Origin: Henriciella sp. AS95
Lineage (GTDB): Bacteria > Pseudomonadota > Alphaproteobacteria > Caulobacterales > Hyphomonadaceae
DNA length: 64,000 bases
Reading direction: 5' to 3'
NCBI RefSeq assembly: GCF_038900055.1
Contig: NZ_JBBMQM010000001.1
Coordinates: 310,001-374,000, forward strand
Each line of letters opens with the position of its first letter. Within the stretch, counting starts at the first letter, position 1. Made by a program: the position numbers and the translations under genes. The notes beneath the pieces are model-generated. The model was not told the origin of the DNA. It saw nothing but the letters and a program-made list of their open reading frames with translations, and searched no databases. This document shows positions 8,188-17,756 of the stretch, one piece after another.

Positions 8188-8808
8188 ATGGCAAAAGACT
8201 TCTCATACCGCGTCAAGTTCACCGACATAAGAGTGAAGCCTCCCAAAGAGGAGGAGGAACGCCAGAAAGCCGCAGAAACTCGCGAGTGTCATCGCGATGA
8301 CTGCGACCTTGCTGGCTCCCACCCCGCACCGAAACCCCGTGGCATGGATGGGGTATTCTGGTTCTGTCAAAAGCATGCTGGCGAATATAATCGCAATTAC
8401 GATTACTTCGCCGGCATGTCCGAAGCTGAGCTTCAAGCCTTCAACGAGATGGCAAAATACGGGTTCAACAAGACCTGGAAGTTCGGAACCGGGCCAATGG
8501 GCAAGGACAAGGCCGCAGCGGCGCACGATCCACGCAAATGGCGTGGACGCGAATTCTTCGAAGAGAATGCCAAAGCGCGCAAGGCCCGCAGGAAAGAGCA
8601 GCAGTCTGCTGGCGTGACAAATCGCGCCCTGCAGGAGCTTGATCTTGAGCCGGGCGCGACCGCGACTGAAATCCGTGTCCGCTACAGCGAATATGTTCGC
8701 CGGTTCCACCCGGACTCCAATGGTGGCGACCGCTCGTCCGAGCACATGCTCGCCCGCGTTCTTCGCGCTGGCAAAACGCTCAAGGCCGCCGGCATGATGA
8801 AGGGCTGA
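8188..8808 (+). CDS. J-domain protein with N-terminal Cys/His cluster
   Basis: 206 residues from the ATG at 8188. The C-terminal ~60 residues are a degenerate J domain (LDLEPGATATEIRVRYSEYV) with the essential HPD at residues 174-176, so it should stimulate a DnaK-type ATPase. The N-terminal half holds C34-x4-C39-x5-H45 and C60-x2-H63, a likely zinc site. The middle is Lys/Arg-rich (NAKARKARRKEQQ). No membrane segment. The pairing divergent from bolA is common in Alphaproteobacteria; a shared role in iron-sulfur or stress handling is only inferred. Confidence 0.85.
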   Translation: MAKDFSYRVKFTDIRVKPPKEEEERQKAAETRECHRDDCDLAGSHPAPKPRGMDGVFWFCQKHAGEYNRNYDYFAGMSEAELQAFNEMAKYGFNKTWKFGTGPMGKDKAAAAHDPRKWRGREFFEENAKARKARRKEQQSAGVTNRALQELDLEPGATATEIRVRYSEYVRRFHPDSNGGDRSSEHMLARVLRAGKTLKAAGMMKG

Positions 8809-8850
8809 CCAGCCATCCTGGCCAGCCCGCTCAGCGCGGATAGAAAAAAT

Positions 8851-9579
8851 ATGGCTTTCGACGTCTCCATCATCACGCTCTATCCGGAGGCGTTTCCCGG
8901 GCTGCTCGACGTTTCGATCCTCGGCCGGGCGCGGCGGGAAGGCATCTGGTCACTCGACATCACCAATTTGCGGGAATTCGGCCTGGGAAAGCATCGCCAG
9001 GTCGACGAAAGCCCCGCCGGCGGTGGCGCTGGCCTTGTGCTTCGTCCCGATGTGGCGGCTGCCGCGCTGGATAGTCTTGAAACCGCCGAGCGCCCGATCG
9101 TCTATCTCAGCCCGCGCGGCAAGCCGTTCACGCAAGCGATTGCACGCGAACTGGCTGATGGTCCCGGTATCGTCTGTTTTTGCGGGCGGTTTGAAGGCCT
9201 CGATGAACGAGTCATCGAGAAGCGCAATATGATCGAGATTTCTGTTGGCGACTTTGTGCTTGCGGGCGGGGAAGCAGCGGCTCAGGCTGTTATTGAGGCC
9301 ACGGTGCGCCTGTTGCCCGGCGTTGCCGGCAATCAGGCGTCGCTGGAAGATGAAAGTTTCTCCAACGGCCTTCTGGAATATCCCCAATATACCCTCCCCC
9401 GAGAATGGGAGGGAGAGCCGACTCCAGACGTGCTGCTATCGGGGGACCATAAAAAGATAGACGAATGGCGGCTCAACCGCAGTAAACTGTTGACAGAAGC
9501 CCGACGTGTCGATTTATGGGCCGCTTACCTCAACGGGCAAAGAATACGAGCGTCGGAGACGGACGATGAACATGATTGA
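8851..9579 (+). CDS. trmD: tRNA (guanine37-N1)-methyltransferase TrmD
   Basis: 242 residues; SPOUT-class enzyme that makes m1G37 next to the anticodon of several tRNAs and so prevents +1 frameshifting. Seen: the N-terminal [35 protein letters not shown], the trefoil-knot SAM site with YLSPRGKPF and [11 protein letters not shown], and the [12 protein letters not shown] block. The C-terminal part carries YTLPREWEG and the [10 protein letters not shown] segment. It overlaps rplS by 14 bp, and the two are usually co-expressed. Confidence 0.97.
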   Translation: MAFDVSIITLYPEAFPGLLDVSILGRARREGIWSLDITNLREFGLGKHRQVDESPAGGGAGLVLRPDVAAAALDSLETAERPIVYLSPRGKPFTQAIARELADGPGIVCFCGRFEGLDERVIEKRNMIEISVGDFVLAGGEAAAQAVIEATVRLLPGVAGNQASLEDESFSNGLLEYPQYTLPREWEGEPTPDVLLSGDHKKIDEWRLNRSKLLTEARRVDLWAAYLNGQRIRASETDDEHD

Positions 9580-10135
9580 ACAGCTCGAAGCTGAAGAAGT
9601 AGCACGCGTTACTTCCGGCAAAGAGATCCCAGAATTTTCCCCAGGCGACACCCTGTCTGTGAACGTGCGCATCCGCGAAGGCGATCGCGAACGCGTTCAG
9701 CGTTTTGAAGGTGTCTGCATTGCACGCGCCGGTGCTGGCCTCAATGAGAGCTTCACGGTTCGCAAGATTTCTTTCGGTGAAGGCGTCGAACGCGTCTTTC
9801 CGGTTGTCTCTCCGATGATCGAGAGCATTGAAGTGAAGCGCAAAGGCCGCGTTCGCCGCGCCAAGCTTTACTATCTGCGTGACCTTCGTGGTAAGTCCGC
9901 CCGCATCGCCGAGCGTACGTCCGGCCACGGCGTTGAGACGACCGAAATCACCGTCTCCAAAACCGAGCGGAAACGCCAGCGCGCCGCAGACAAGGTCGCC
10001 CGTAAAGAGCAGGCCGCCAAGGATCGCGCCGAAGCTGACAAGGCAAAAGCAGCCGCCGCAGAAGCTGAAGCAGCAGCTGCTGCAGCCGAAGCGGAAGCCG
10101 CCGAGCAAAACGCCGAAGGCAGCGAAGAGAACTAG
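9566..10135 (+). CDS. rplS: 50S ribosomal protein L19 with long Ala/Glu-rich tail
   Basis: 189 residues from the ATG at 9566. The first ~125 are canonical L19 ([22 protein letters not shown], then the basic [16 protein letters not shown] block), a protein at the 30S-50S interface. The rest is an extension of about 60 residues dominated by A, E and K, predicted as helix or disordered; E. coli L19 has only 115 residues. Long acidic or alanine tails on L19 occur in Caulobacterales relatives. The gene overlaps the end of trmD, and a terminator follows at 10167-10196. Confidence 0.96.
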   Translation: MNMIEQLEAEEVARVTSGKEIPEFSPGDTLSVNVRIREGDRERVQRFEGVCIARAGAGLNESFTVRKISFGEGVERVFPVVSPMIESIEVKRKGRVRRAKLYYLRDLRGKSARIAERTSGHGVETTEITVSKTERKRQRAADKVARKEQAAKDRAEADKAKAAAAEAEAAAAAAEAEAAEQNAEGSEEN

Positions 10136-10166
10136 GCTTCTCTCTCCAAAATTAATTCTCGGAACA

Positions 10167-10196
10167 GCCCTGCCTCACCGGCGGGGCTTTCTTTTT
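10167..10196 (+). terminator. Rho-independent terminator of trmD-rplS
   Basis: An 8-bp stem, GCCCTGCC (10167-10174) and GGCGGGGC (10180-10187) with one T-G pair, five-base loop, then TTTCTTTTT. It lies 31 bp after the rplS stop. Confidence 0.85.
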
Positions 10197-10471
10197 ATCG
10201 CGTGGTCTGGCCCGAAGCGTGATCGGCACAGCGATTGCACTTGTCCGAAACGAAGTTGGAAGGCGGTGTCCTGTGTCCCCAAAACGGCACAAGTGGACCG
10301 TCTTGTGGCTCGCTTTAGAAGCGAATCTCCTTTGTGCAGTGGGTTTCGTTTCGTATACGTAACAAAAGCTGGCGGCCTTCGTCGCTACCGATTCTAAAAG
10401 GCCCGAGGGCGTTCGGGCCGCGCAAACAAGACCTGTGACGACCTTTTTGGGGCGCATAAGGGGAAGGTGGA
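10197..10471 (+). other. 275-bp gene-free leader with several inverted repeats, upstream of the repeat-protein gene
   Basis: No convincing coding region. It contains CGAAACGAA (10246-10254) matched by TTCGTTTCG (10345-10353), CACTTGT (10238-10244) matched by ACAAGTG (10289-10295), a small hairpin TCGCTT-TAG-AAGCGA (10310-10324) and a strong hairpin GGCCCGA/TCGGGCC (10400-10419). On the minus strand the last hairpin is followed by TTTT. AAGGGGAAGGTGG just before the next ATG is a clear ribosome site. It may be a structured 5' untranslated region or hold a small RNA; neither is proven. Confidence 0.45.
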
Positions 10472-11872
10472 ATGAAACTCACAAAGAAACTTCTGGTTAG
10501 CGTCGTCGCAATGTCGGCCCTGCCTATCGTCGCGCACGCAGATGGCGACAGCACCTGGAATGGTCAGGGCGTCGGCGACCGCTACACATCTTCCGGTTCC
10601 GCCACGGGCGACCGGGTCCTGACGGATGCCGAAATCCGCGACATCATTGCGCGCAGCGGCGCCACAGGTTCGGCCGATGTGCGCTATATGGGCGGCTCCG
10701 AAACAGCCGTCGATACGAATCTCTGCTGCGAAAACGTCGAAGAGCGCGTCACCGAGCAAACTGAAGTCGAAGAGACAACAACCTATTTTGATGCCGTCAC
10801 CCGCCGCGAAATTACCCAGCCCGTCGAGCGCACGATCATCCAGCCGATCGAGCGGCGCATCGTTCGTGGTCGCACAGAAGAAGTGACCGAAGCCACCCGT
10901 TACGAAGAAGAGCGCCTGCCTGTCATTATTGAACAGGATGATGTGCCTGCCGTCATGGAAACCGTCACCGAAGATGTGACTGTCGAGAACATCGAGGAAG
11001 CGTCTGAAACCTATTACGACGTCATCACCCGCCGTGAAATCACGCAGCCGGTTGAGCGCACGACGATCGTTCCCGTCCAGCGCCGGATCACGCGTCCACG
11101 TACCGAAACGATCACCGCAGAAACCCGCTATGAGACGGTACGGGCCCCTGTTCGCGTAGAAGAAGACGCCGTTCCGGCCGTTGTTGAGAACATCACCGAG
11201 CAGGTCAATGAAGTGACCCGCGACGACGTCACCGAGACCTATGTCGACGCTGTCACGCGCCGCGATGTCTATCAGCCCGTCGTCAAGACGATGGTTCAGC
11301 CGATCGAACGCCGCATTCTGCGCGGCACGACAGAAACCGTCACCAACCCTACCCGGTATGAAGAAGAACGCCTGCCGGTTCGCGTCGAAGCGACTCCCGC
11401 CCCGCAAGTGGTCGAGGAAATCATTCCGCAGGTCACCGAGCGCACGGTTCTCGAAGTCGAAGATGTCTATATCGATCAGGTCACCCGCAATGTGATCCAG
11501 CCGGTCGTCATCACCACCGTCCAGCCGGTTGAACGCCGCGTCCTGCGTCCGCAAACCGAACGCATCACGGCCCAGACCCGCTATGAGGAAGAGCGCCTGC
11601 CGGTCCGCGTCGAAGCTGACCCGATCCCGGAAACTCAGGTAAACTACATCCCGCAAGTCTCCACGCAGACTCGCGAGGAAGTTTCCGAGAGCTATTTTGA
11701 AGCGGTAACCCAGCGCAATGTCATTCAGCCGGTGGTCCGCAAGATCATCCAGCCGGTCGAATATCGCCGCGCCCGCCCGCAGACCGAGCGTATCACGGCG
11801 CCTACCCGCTATGAGACGCAGCGCGCTTCGCTCGTGGTGCTCAATGTCGGCAGCGGCTGCGACTGTAACTAG
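10472..11872 (+). CDS. Exported protein of five ~76-residue charged repeats with terminal cysteine motifs
   Basis: 466 residues. A Sec signal peptide (1-23, cleavage after AHA) precedes a short Gly/Ser-rich region, a CC pair at residues 85-86, and five tandem repeats: 105-180, 181-256, 257-332, 333-407 and a shortened 408-466 ending in C463-D-C465. Each repeat begins with an aromatic Y-[FYVI]-x-x-[VI]-T, then a proline-anchored QPV/QPI series, an RP/RG turn, and a TRYE-x-x-R block (full repeats continue into a valine- and glutamate-rich tail). The composition is V, E, R, T and P with almost no hydrophobic core clusters, so an extended beta or filament-like structure is likely. The protein should lie outside the inner membrane. 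No family is named with confidence. The style resembles alveolin and articulin cytoskeletal repeats. It is a single-gene unit between terminators. Confidence 0.85.
   Translation: MKLTKKLLVSVVAMSALPIVAHADGDSTWNGQGVGDRYTSSGSATGDRVLTDAEIRDIIARSGATGSADVRYMGGSETAVDTNLCCENVEERVTEQTEVEETTTYFDAVTRREITQPVERTIIQPIERRIVRGRTEEVTEATRYEEERLPVIIEQDDVPAVMETVTEDVTVENIEEASETYYDVITRREITQPVERTTIVPVQRRITRPRTETITAETRYETVRAPVRVEEDAVPAVVENITEQVNEVTRDDVTETYVDAVTRRDVYQPVVKTMVQPIERRILRGTTETVTNPTRYEEERLPVRVEATPAPQVVEEIIPQVTERTVLEVEDVYIDQVTRNVIQPVVITTVQPVERRVLRPQTERITAQTRYEEERLPVRVEADPIPETQVNYIPQVSTQTREEVSESYFEAVTQRNVIQPVVRKIIQPVEYRRARPQTERITAPTRYETQRASLVVLNVGSGCDCN
10784..11869 (+). repeat. Five in-frame tandem coding repeats (228, 228, 228, 225 and 177 bp)
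   Basis: Units start at 10784, 11012, 11240, 11468 and 11693. They are clearly homologous at protein level (shared QPV, RR-x-x-RP/RG, TRYE and RLPV positions) but have diverged at DNA level, so expansion is old and not a recent slippage product. The fourth unit lacks one codon and the fifth stops early in the Cys-terminated tail. Confidence 0.9.
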
Positions 11873-11898
11873 TCGTCTTACCGAACTCAGAACAGAAG

Positions 11899-11926
11899 GG
11901 CCGGCCCGGTTTGGGCCGGCCTTTTT
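11899..11926 (+). terminator. Rho-independent terminator after the repeat-protein gene
   Basis: Perfect 9-bp GC stem, GGCCGGCCC (11899-11907) and GGGCCGGCC (11913-11921), loop GGTTT, followed by TTTTT. It isolates the repeat-protein gene from leuC. Confidence 0.93.
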
Positions 11927-12010
11927 CTTGTCAGTGCTACAGTTCGCGCATCGCAAGCCTTGCTTTGACGCAAGCTGCGTGGTGTTTTGCGCCGCAACAA
12001 GGATAGCGCA

Positions 12011-13408
12011 ATGTCAGGCAAAACACTTTACGACAAAATCTGGGACGCCCATGCGGTGCAAACTGATGCAGCGACGGGCGAATCCCTGATCTATATTGAC
12101 CTTCACCTCATTCACGAAGTGACCACGCCGCAGGCTTTTGCCGGGCTCAAATCAGCGGGCCGTAAGGTCCGCCGCCCTGAACTGACCCTCGCCGTGGCGG
12201 ACCATAATACGCCAACCGAAAATCAGTCGCTGGGTCTCGACGGTGTTGAAGACGAAGCGGCGCGCAACCAGCTCGCAGCACTCAGCCGCAATGTTGCCGA
12301 ACACGGCATCGAATTCTTCCCGATGGGAGACCTTCGAAACGGCATCGTCCATGTTGTTGGGCCAGAGCAGGGACGCACGCAACCGGGCATGACCATTGTC
12401 TGCGGCGACAGCCACACATCAACCCATGGCGCGTTCGGGTCTCTGGCACACGGCATCGGCACGTCAGAGGTTGAACATGTGCTTGCCACACAGACGCTGC
12501 GCACCCGCAAAAGCAAGAACATGGCGATTGAAGTCAGCGGAGAGCTTCGCGAAGGCGTCACGGCCAAGGACCTTGCCCTGCACCTGATCGCCATTATCGG
12601 CACCGCCGGCGGCACGGGCTATGTCATGGAGTATCGCGGTGAAGCGGTTGAGAAGCTGTCCATGGAAGGCCGGATGACGCTCTGCAATCTGTCGATCGAA
12701 GGCGGCGCGCGCGCTGGCCTGATTGCGCCTGACGACACGACCTTTGCCTATATGAAGGGGCGACCCGCCGCGCCGAAGGGCGGCGCCTGGGAAATAGCCG
12801 AACGCTATTGGCGCACGCTCTATTCCGACCCGGATGCCGATTGGGACCGCGTGGTGGAAATTCGCGGCGAAGACGTTGAACCGACCGTGACCTGGGGCAC
12901 CAGCCCGGAACAGGCAATCCCCGTCTCCGCCGCCGTCCCGGACCCGGCCGCGATGCGCGACCCTGTGAAAAAAGCGGCTGCGGAACGCGCGCTCGAATAT
13001 ATGGGGCTTGAGCCAGGTGCTCCAATTGCCGGTACGCCGGTCCAGCGCGTGTTTATCGGGTCCTGCACCAATTCGCGCATCGAAGACCTGCGTGCCGCTG
13101 CAAAGATTGCCCAGAATAATAGCGTCGCTGACGGTGTTCGGGCCATGGTTGTGCCGGGGTCGGGACTGGTACGGGCGCAAGCCGAAGAGGAAGGTCTCGA
13201 CAAGGTCTTTACAGATGCTGGCTTCGAGTGGCGCGAGCCTGGATGCTCCATGTGCCTCGGCATGAACCCCGACATTCTTGCCCCCGGCGAGCGCTGCGCC
13301 TCGACCTCGAATCGTAACTTCGAAGGCCGTCAGGGCCGCGGGGGTCGCACCCACCTGATGAGTCCGACACTGGCCGCTCGCGCCGCCATTACGGGCGTTA
13401 TCGGCTAG
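12011..13408 (+). CDS. leuC: 3-isopropylmalate dehydratase large subunit LeuC
   Basis: 465 residues from the ATG at 12011 (AAGGA before it). An aconitase-family enzyme that, with LeuD, converts 2- to 3-isopropylmalate in leucine synthesis. Seen: the [13 protein letters not shown] start, [18 protein letters not shown], and the [4Fe-4S] cysteines in [13 protein letters not shown] and [11 protein letters not shown]. The length is typical. It is separated from leuD by cysK and a VOC-family gene, an unusual insertion for a leuCD pair though on the same strand. Confidence 0.98.
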   Translation: MSGKTLYDKIWDAHAVQTDAATGESLIYIDLHLIHEVTTPQAFAGLKSAGRKVRRPELTLAVADHNTPTENQSLGLDGVEDEAARNQLAALSRNVAEHGIEFFPMGDLRNGIVHVVGPEQGRTQPGMTIVCGDSHTSTHGAFGSLAHGIGTSEVEHVLATQTLRTRKSKNMAIEVSGELREGVTAKDLALHLIAIIGTAGGTGYVMEYRGEAVEKLSMEGRMTLCNLSIEGGARAGLIAPDDTTFAYMKGRPAAPKGGAWEIAERYWRTLYSDPDADWDRVVEIRGEDVEPTVTWGTSPEQAIPVSAAVPDPAAMRDPVKKAAAERALEYMGLEPGAPIAGTPVQRVFIGSCTNSRIEDLRAAAKIAQNNSVADGVRAMVVPGSGLVRAQAEEEGLDKVFTDAGFEWREPGCSMCLGMNPDILAPGERCASTSNRNFEGRQGRGGRTHLMSPTLAARAAITGVIG

Positions 13409-13522
13409 GCATTTGGCGCGACAAAAAATTTCGACGGAGTGACCTCGATCACATTGTCGGTGATTCCGCTGGCCTAGATGGACCCCTCCCGAGTATTGTC
13501 TTCCAAAAGAGAGGGAACGCAC

Positions 13523-14509
13523 ATGAGCGATACGGTGAAACTGAAATCCGGCGTCGAAGTCGATGGGCCGCGTGGCCGGACGTATGCCTCCATCCTGGAA
13601 ACGGTCGGGTCAACGCCGCTCGTCGCGGCTGAAAAGTTTGCAAAGGAGAAGGGCATCCGGGCCAATCTCCTGTTCAAATGCGAGTTCTTCAATCCGCTTG
13701 CCAGCGTCAAGGACCGGATCGGGCTCAACATGATCCTGGAGCTTGAAGCGGCGGGCAAGATCACACCCGGCGAATCGACACTCATTGAGCCCACCTCCGG
13801 CAATACCGGTATCGGCCTTGCTTTCGCGGCGGCAAATCGCGGCTACAAGCTGATCCTCACCATGCCGGAGTCCATGTCGATTGAGCGCCGCAAGATGCTC
13901 GCCTATCTCGGTGCGCAACTTGAACTCACCCCGAAAGAGAAAGGCATGAATGGCGCGATTGCAAAGGCTGAAGAGATGATCGCCGCAACGCCCGGCGCTG
14001 TCATGCCAAGCCAGTTTGATAATCCGGCCAACCCTGCCATTCATGAGCAAACCACCGCCCGCGAAATCTGGACGGACACGAATGGCGCGGTTGATGCCGT
14101 CATCGCAGGCATCGGAACAGGCGGCACGATCACCGGCTGCGGCCACTATCTGAAGTCGGTGAAGCCGTCAGTTAAGATGATCGCCATTGAACCAGAGGAC
14201 AGCCCTGTTCTGTCTGGAGGCGAGCCTGGCCCTCACATGATCCAGGGGATCGGCGCGGGCTTTATACCGGGCAATGCAGACACCAGCATCATCGACGAAG
14301 TGGTAAAAGTGTCCAACGAAGAAGCGCTTTCGACATCACGACTCCTGGCACAGTTGGAAGGCATTCCCGGCGGTATCTCATCCGGAGCAGCGGCGGCTGT
14401 GGCCGCCCGCGTGGGCGCTCGCGACGACATGGCCGGCAAGACGATCGTGGCGATCTTGCCAAGCTTCGCCGAACGTTACCTGTCCACCGCGCTTTTTGAC
14501 GGCGTATAG
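13523..14509 (+). CDS. cysK: Cysteine synthase A
   Basis: 328 residues from the ATG at 13523, behind GAGAGGGAA; an in-frame start at 13478 lacks a site. A PLP enzyme making L-cysteine from O-acetylserine and sulfide. Seen: the PLP lysine in PLASVKDRIG, the substrate loop PTSGNTGIGLA, the phosphate-binding GIGTGGTITG, and GISSGAAAA near the end. The family is certain; the exact subtype (CysK versus CysM, or cystathionine beta-synthase-like) is less so. It lies between leuC and leuD on the same strand. Confidence 0.93.
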   Translation: MSDTVKLKSGVEVDGPRGRTYASILETVGSTPLVAAEKFAKEKGIRANLLFKCEFFNPLASVKDRIGLNMILELEAAGKITPGESTLIEPTSGNTGIGLAFAAANRGYKLILTMPESMSIERRKMLAYLGAQLELTPKEKGMNGAIAKAEEMIAATPGAVMPSQFDNPANPAIHEQTTAREIWTDTNGAVDAVIAGIGTGGTITGCGHYLKSVKPSVKMIAIEPEDSPVLSGGEPGPHMIQGIGAGFIPGNADTSIIDEVVKVSNEEALSTSRLLAQLEGIPGGISSGAAAAVAARVGARDDMAGKTIVAILPSFAERYLSTALFDGV

Positions 14510-14524
14510 AAAGCTCTGCACCCC

Positions 14525-15370
14525 GTGTTGATTACAGGTCTCGACCATATCGTTCTGATTTGCCCGGATATTGAGGAAGGGGTCGAGACCTACACGGACC
14601 TGTTGGGGCGAGCAGCGGACTGGCGGGCATCTGCCGGTGGTGCCGCAACCGCTCTTTTCAATGTCGAAAATACGAGCCTTGAGCTTATGGCTCCGGACGG
14701 CGAGGGCCCGGTTGCAAAGCGCCTGCGTGAGCTGCTCGCTGTGTCAGGCCCGCGACTGACAAGTCTTGCTTTTCGGACAGAGGACATCGGCGCTGCGCAC
14801 CATAAGCTTCAGCGCCGAGGCCTGAAGCCCGGCGATATCGTCAGAGGCGAGAGCAGGAATGCGCTGGATGGCGCAACCAGGTCCTGGGATCGCTTTCGCT
14901 GTGACGACACCGAAATGGCGGGCATCAAGACATTTATCCTGCAACCACACACGCTACCGGAACATTTGCCTTCGCCCCAAGCCGGCGTCTCGCGGCTGGA
15001 TCACATCGTTATCAGCACGCCGAACCCGCTTCGCGCCCTCGCCAATTACGGAGGGCGTCTAGGGCTGGGTCTGGCGCTCGCCCGAACGGCTGAGCAGTGG
15101 AAGACACGTTTCCTCTTCTTCCGCACAGGCGGCCTCACGTTTGAAGTGATTCACCGGCTGGACGAGGCGCATGATGCCGACGAGGCCGATAGCATTTGGG
15201 GTCTCACATGGGCGGTTGATGATCTGCATGCCGCGCATGTGCGCCTTTCCGCATCTGGCGTCGATGTTTCCGAGATCAGAACCGGCCGGAAGCCCGGCTC
15301 TCACGTCTTCACGGTCAAGAGCGGCACTTTGAACGTGCCGACCCTGTTCATTTCCCATTCGCCGAGATAA
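14525..15370 (+). CDS. Two-module VOC (glyoxalase/dioxygenase superfamily) protein
   Basis: 281 residues beginning with GTG at 14525 (TTG is the next codon). Two vicinal-oxygen-chelate modules are visible: the first starts GLDHIVLICPDIEEGVETY, the second RLDHIVISTPNPLRALANY at about residue 158. Each opens with the H of the usual metal-binding set, and glutamates lie in LELMAPDG and FEVIHRLDE. Proteins of this shape include glyoxalase-like and extradiol dioxygenase-like enzymes; no substrate can be named. It is 15 bp after cysK and 9 bp before leuD, so it is probably part of one operon. Confidence 0.8.
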   Translation: MLITGLDHIVLICPDIEEGVETYTDLLGRAADWRASAGGAATALFNVENTSLELMAPDGEGPVAKRLRELLAVSGPRLTSLAFRTEDIGAAHHKLQRRGLKPGDIVRGESRNALDGATRSWDRFRCDDTEMAGIKTFILQPHTLPEHLPSPQAGVSRLDHIVISTPNPLRALANYGGRLGLGLALARTAEQWKTRFLFFRTGGLTFEVIHRLDEAHDADEADSIWGLTWAVDDLHAAHVRLSASGVDVSEIRTGRKPGSHVFTVKSGTLNVPTLFISHSPR

Positions 15371-15379
15371 AAGCCCGCC

Positions 15380-16009
15380 ATGAAAGCTTTCACGACCCTA
15401 ACCTCCACCGCTGCCTCGCTGACCGATAACGGTCGGCTGATGGCCAATGTCGACACCGACATGATTATCCCAAAGCAGTTTCTGAAAACGACAGAACGCG
15501 AAGGACTGTCTGAGGGTCTGTTTTACGAACTCAAGACCAAGGCCGACGGCAGTCCAAATCCTGATTTCGTCCTGAACAAGCCGGCTGCGGCAGGTGCGGG
15601 CATCCTGATTGCAGGTGAGAATTTCGGCTGCGGCTCGTCGCGCGAACATGCGCCCTGGGCCCTGTTGGACCAGGGCATCACATGCGTCATCGCGCCCAGC
15701 TTCGCCGACATTTTCCACAATAATTGCTACAAGAATGGCATCCTGCCAATCGTCCTTCCAGTGGATGTTTGCGAAGGCCTGGCAGCGCAGACAGGCGGCG
15801 CGAATCATCGATTCACGGTCGATCTTGCCTCGCAGACAATCACCACGCCCGATGGGCAACAGATCGCCTTCGACGTCGACAATGGGCGCAAAGCGAGTCT
15901 GCTCGAGGGCCTCGATGAGATTGGTGAGACCATGCACTCTGCATCCGCAATCGAGACTTATGAATCGGGACGGAAACTCTCCATGCCATGGCTGGAGCGC
16001 CAGGCATAA
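15380..16009 (+). CDS. leuD: 3-isopropylmalate dehydratase small subunit LeuD
   Basis: 209 residues; the swivel domain that completes LeuC. Seen: [29 protein letters not shown] (the conserved GSSREHA loop), and the [20 protein letters not shown] block. The length is normal for the leucine-specific form. It follows the VOC gene closely and precedes leuB by 143 bp. Confidence 0.98.
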   Translation: MKAFTTLTSTAASLTDNGRLMANVDTDMIIPKQFLKTTEREGLSEGLFYELKTKADGSPNPDFVLNKPAAAGAGILIAGENFGCGSSREHAPWALLDQGITCVIAPSFADIFHNNCYKNGILPIVLPVDVCEGLAAQTGGANHRFTVDLASQTITTPDGQQIAFDVDNGRKASLLEGLDEIGETMHSASAIETYESGRKLSMPWLERQA

Positions 16010-16152
16010 GGTTGTCACTGACGCTCTTGTTCTATCGCGCCGGCCAGGGCACGAATTCCCCTCCCTGCGGCTATTTGAAGCCGAAAGGCAGAGCCTTGCT
16101 GAGCTCCCCGCTATAGACTCGTGCCACATCTCGCGCCATTAGGCTCGTCCTT

Positions 16153-17208
16153 ATGAAACAGACACTCCTCCTTCTGCCAGGTGACGGCATCGGTCCTGAA
16201 GTCACAGCTGCAGCGGCGAAGATCGCTGAACTGGTCGCCCCTGATGTTGAGTTGACCAATGCCCTGATCGGCGGCGCATCCATCGATGAGCATGGCGTTC
16301 CGCTGACTGAAGACGTTCTCAACTCGGCCAAAGCGAGCGACGCAGTGCTGCTTGGAGCCGTTGGCGGACCGAAATGGGCCGATGCGGCGCGCGACAAGCG
16401 CCCGGAAATGGGGCTGCTGGGCCTTCGCAAAGGCCTTGATGTCTTCGCGAACCTCCGCCCTGCCTACTGTTTCGAAGCCCTTGTCGATGCATCCTCGCTG
16501 AAGCGCTCAATCGTTGAAGGCCTGGACCTGATGATTGTCCGCGAGCTGACTTCCGGCGTCTATTTCGGCGAACCACGCGGTATCGATACGGACGACAATG
16601 GCGTCCGCCGCGGCTACGACATGTCGATCTACACCGCCCCGGAAATCGAACGTGTCACGCGCGTCGCGTTCGAAATTGCACGCGGTCGTGATGGGCGGGT
16701 CTGCTCGGTCGAAAAATCCAATGTCATGGAAAGCGGCCTGTTCTGGCGCCAGGAAGTCACGGCGCTTCACAAGGCGCATGGCGACGGCGTTGAGCTTAGC
16801 CACATGCTCGCCGACGCCTGCGCGATGGAACTGGTGCGCAACCCGAAGCAGTTCGATGTCATACTAGCTGACAACCTCTTTGGCGATCTGCTTTCAGATG
16901 CGGCCGCCATGCTTACAGGCTCCATCGGCATGCTGCCATCGGCCAGCCTCGGCATAGAGGGCACGCCGGGTCTCTTTGAGCCCGTTCATGGCTCAGCGCC
17001 CGACATTGCCGGCCAGGGCCTCGCCAATCCATGTGCAGCAATCCTGTCGCTGGAAATGGCGCTCCGCTGGTCGCTTGCCCGACCGGATGCGGCAGACCGT
17101 GTCATGAAGGCTGTCGCCCACGCCCTGAAAGCGGGTGCACGCACACGTGACCTTGGCGGCGACCTCTCCACCGACGCCATGACTGACGCGATTATTGATC
17201 AGCTATAG
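16153..17208 (+). CDS. leuB: 3-isopropylmalate dehydrogenase LeuB
   Basis: 351 residues; NAD-dependent oxidative decarboxylation, third enzyme of the leucine branch. Seen: [12 protein letters not shown] at the N-terminus, GPKW near the middle, [17 protein letters not shown], the [10 protein letters not shown] and Mg-binding [15 protein letters not shown] blocks, and [12 protein letters not shown] with [10 protein letters not shown] near the C-terminus. Its 3' end overlaps the convergent SnoaL-like gene by 10 bp. Confidence 0.98.
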   Translation: MKQTLLLLPGDGIGPEVTAAAAKIAELVAPDVELTNALIGGASIDEHGVPLTEDVLNSAKASDAVLLGAVGGPKWADAARDKRPEMGLLGLRKGLDVFANLRPAYCFEALVDASSLKRSIVEGLDLMIVRELTSGVYFGEPRGIDTDDNGVRRGYDMSIYTAPEIERVTRVAFEIARGRDGRVCSVEKSNVMESGLFWRQEVTALHKAHGDGVELSHMLADACAMELVRNPKQFDVILADNLFGDLLSDAAAMLTGSIGMLPSASLGIEGTPGLFEPVHGSAPDIAGQGLANPCAAILSLEMALRWSLARPDAADRVMKAVAHALKAGARTRDLGGDLSTDAMTDAIIDQL

Positions 17209-17582
17209 TCGGCGATCCGACTCATCAGCTGGCCGCGAAACTCGAAAAAGCTCGCGCCGCGGATCTTGATGGTCTCGCCGGCCTTTACGCCGTTCGGCAG
17301 GTCGACGGCAGCTTTGCCTTCGAACTCGATTTCAGCGGCAGCCTTGCCTTGCCCGATGACCAGGTGAACGAGCTTCTGACGCCGATAGGAAAACGCGTTG
17401 CCAGAGAGCTGGGCAACTTCGCCCATCTTGTCGCGGCCCTCAAAGGTCATCGTCTGGCCCGTATTGGAGATATTCTCGAAAACCACATCTTCCGTCACGC
17501 AGTCGAGCATCCCCTCGATATCGCGGGAATTGTAGCTCTTTATGTACTTCGAGATCATGTCTTCGATCAGGATCGTCTCCAT
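17199..17582 (-). CDS. SnoaL/NTF2-like small protein
   Basis: About 127 residues if started at the ATG at 17580-17582 ([10 protein letters not shown]); the frame is open to 17630, and no start has a strong ribosome site. The pattern (a helix [20 protein letters not shown], then strands with VVFENI and a curved sheet to [16 protein letters not shown]) is that of the NTF2/SnoaL fold, used by isomerases, hydrolases and many ligand-binding proteins. Function unknown. Its 3' end overlaps leuB. Confidence 0.78.
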   Translation of the reverse strand: METILIEDMISKYIKSYNSRDIEGMLDCVTEDVVFENISNTGQTMTFEGRDKMGEVAQLSGNAFSYRRQKLVHLVIGQGKAAAEIEFEGKAAVDLPNGVKAGETIKIRGASFFEFRGQLMSRIADYS

Positions 17583-17756
17583 CGGGTAAGAGTTTTCAGG
17601 CTGGGTACTCAACATTTGCCGAAAGTGCATTACATGCAGCTTAAATCAAGCCTCCTAACTGCGGCGCAGCCAATCTGCGGCCCGGGCTAACAAATCAGAA
17701 GATTGAGATAAGGGCCGTCCTGACGTATGGGAGGCGGCTCGCGAAAGGAAAAGAAT

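Noticed and set aside
10152-10457. 101-codon minus-strand frame in the leader of the repeat-protein gene
   Set aside because: No ribosome site, runs into the rplS terminator and has a composition unlike local proteins.
10784-11869. CRISPR array or recent satellite
   Set aside because: The repeats are in-frame, diverged at DNA level and without regular short spacers.
10394-11956. 520-codon minus-strand open frame through the repeat-protein gene
   Set aside because: A shadow caused by the biased repeating codons of the real plus-strand gene; its protein has no recognisable start, signal or family.
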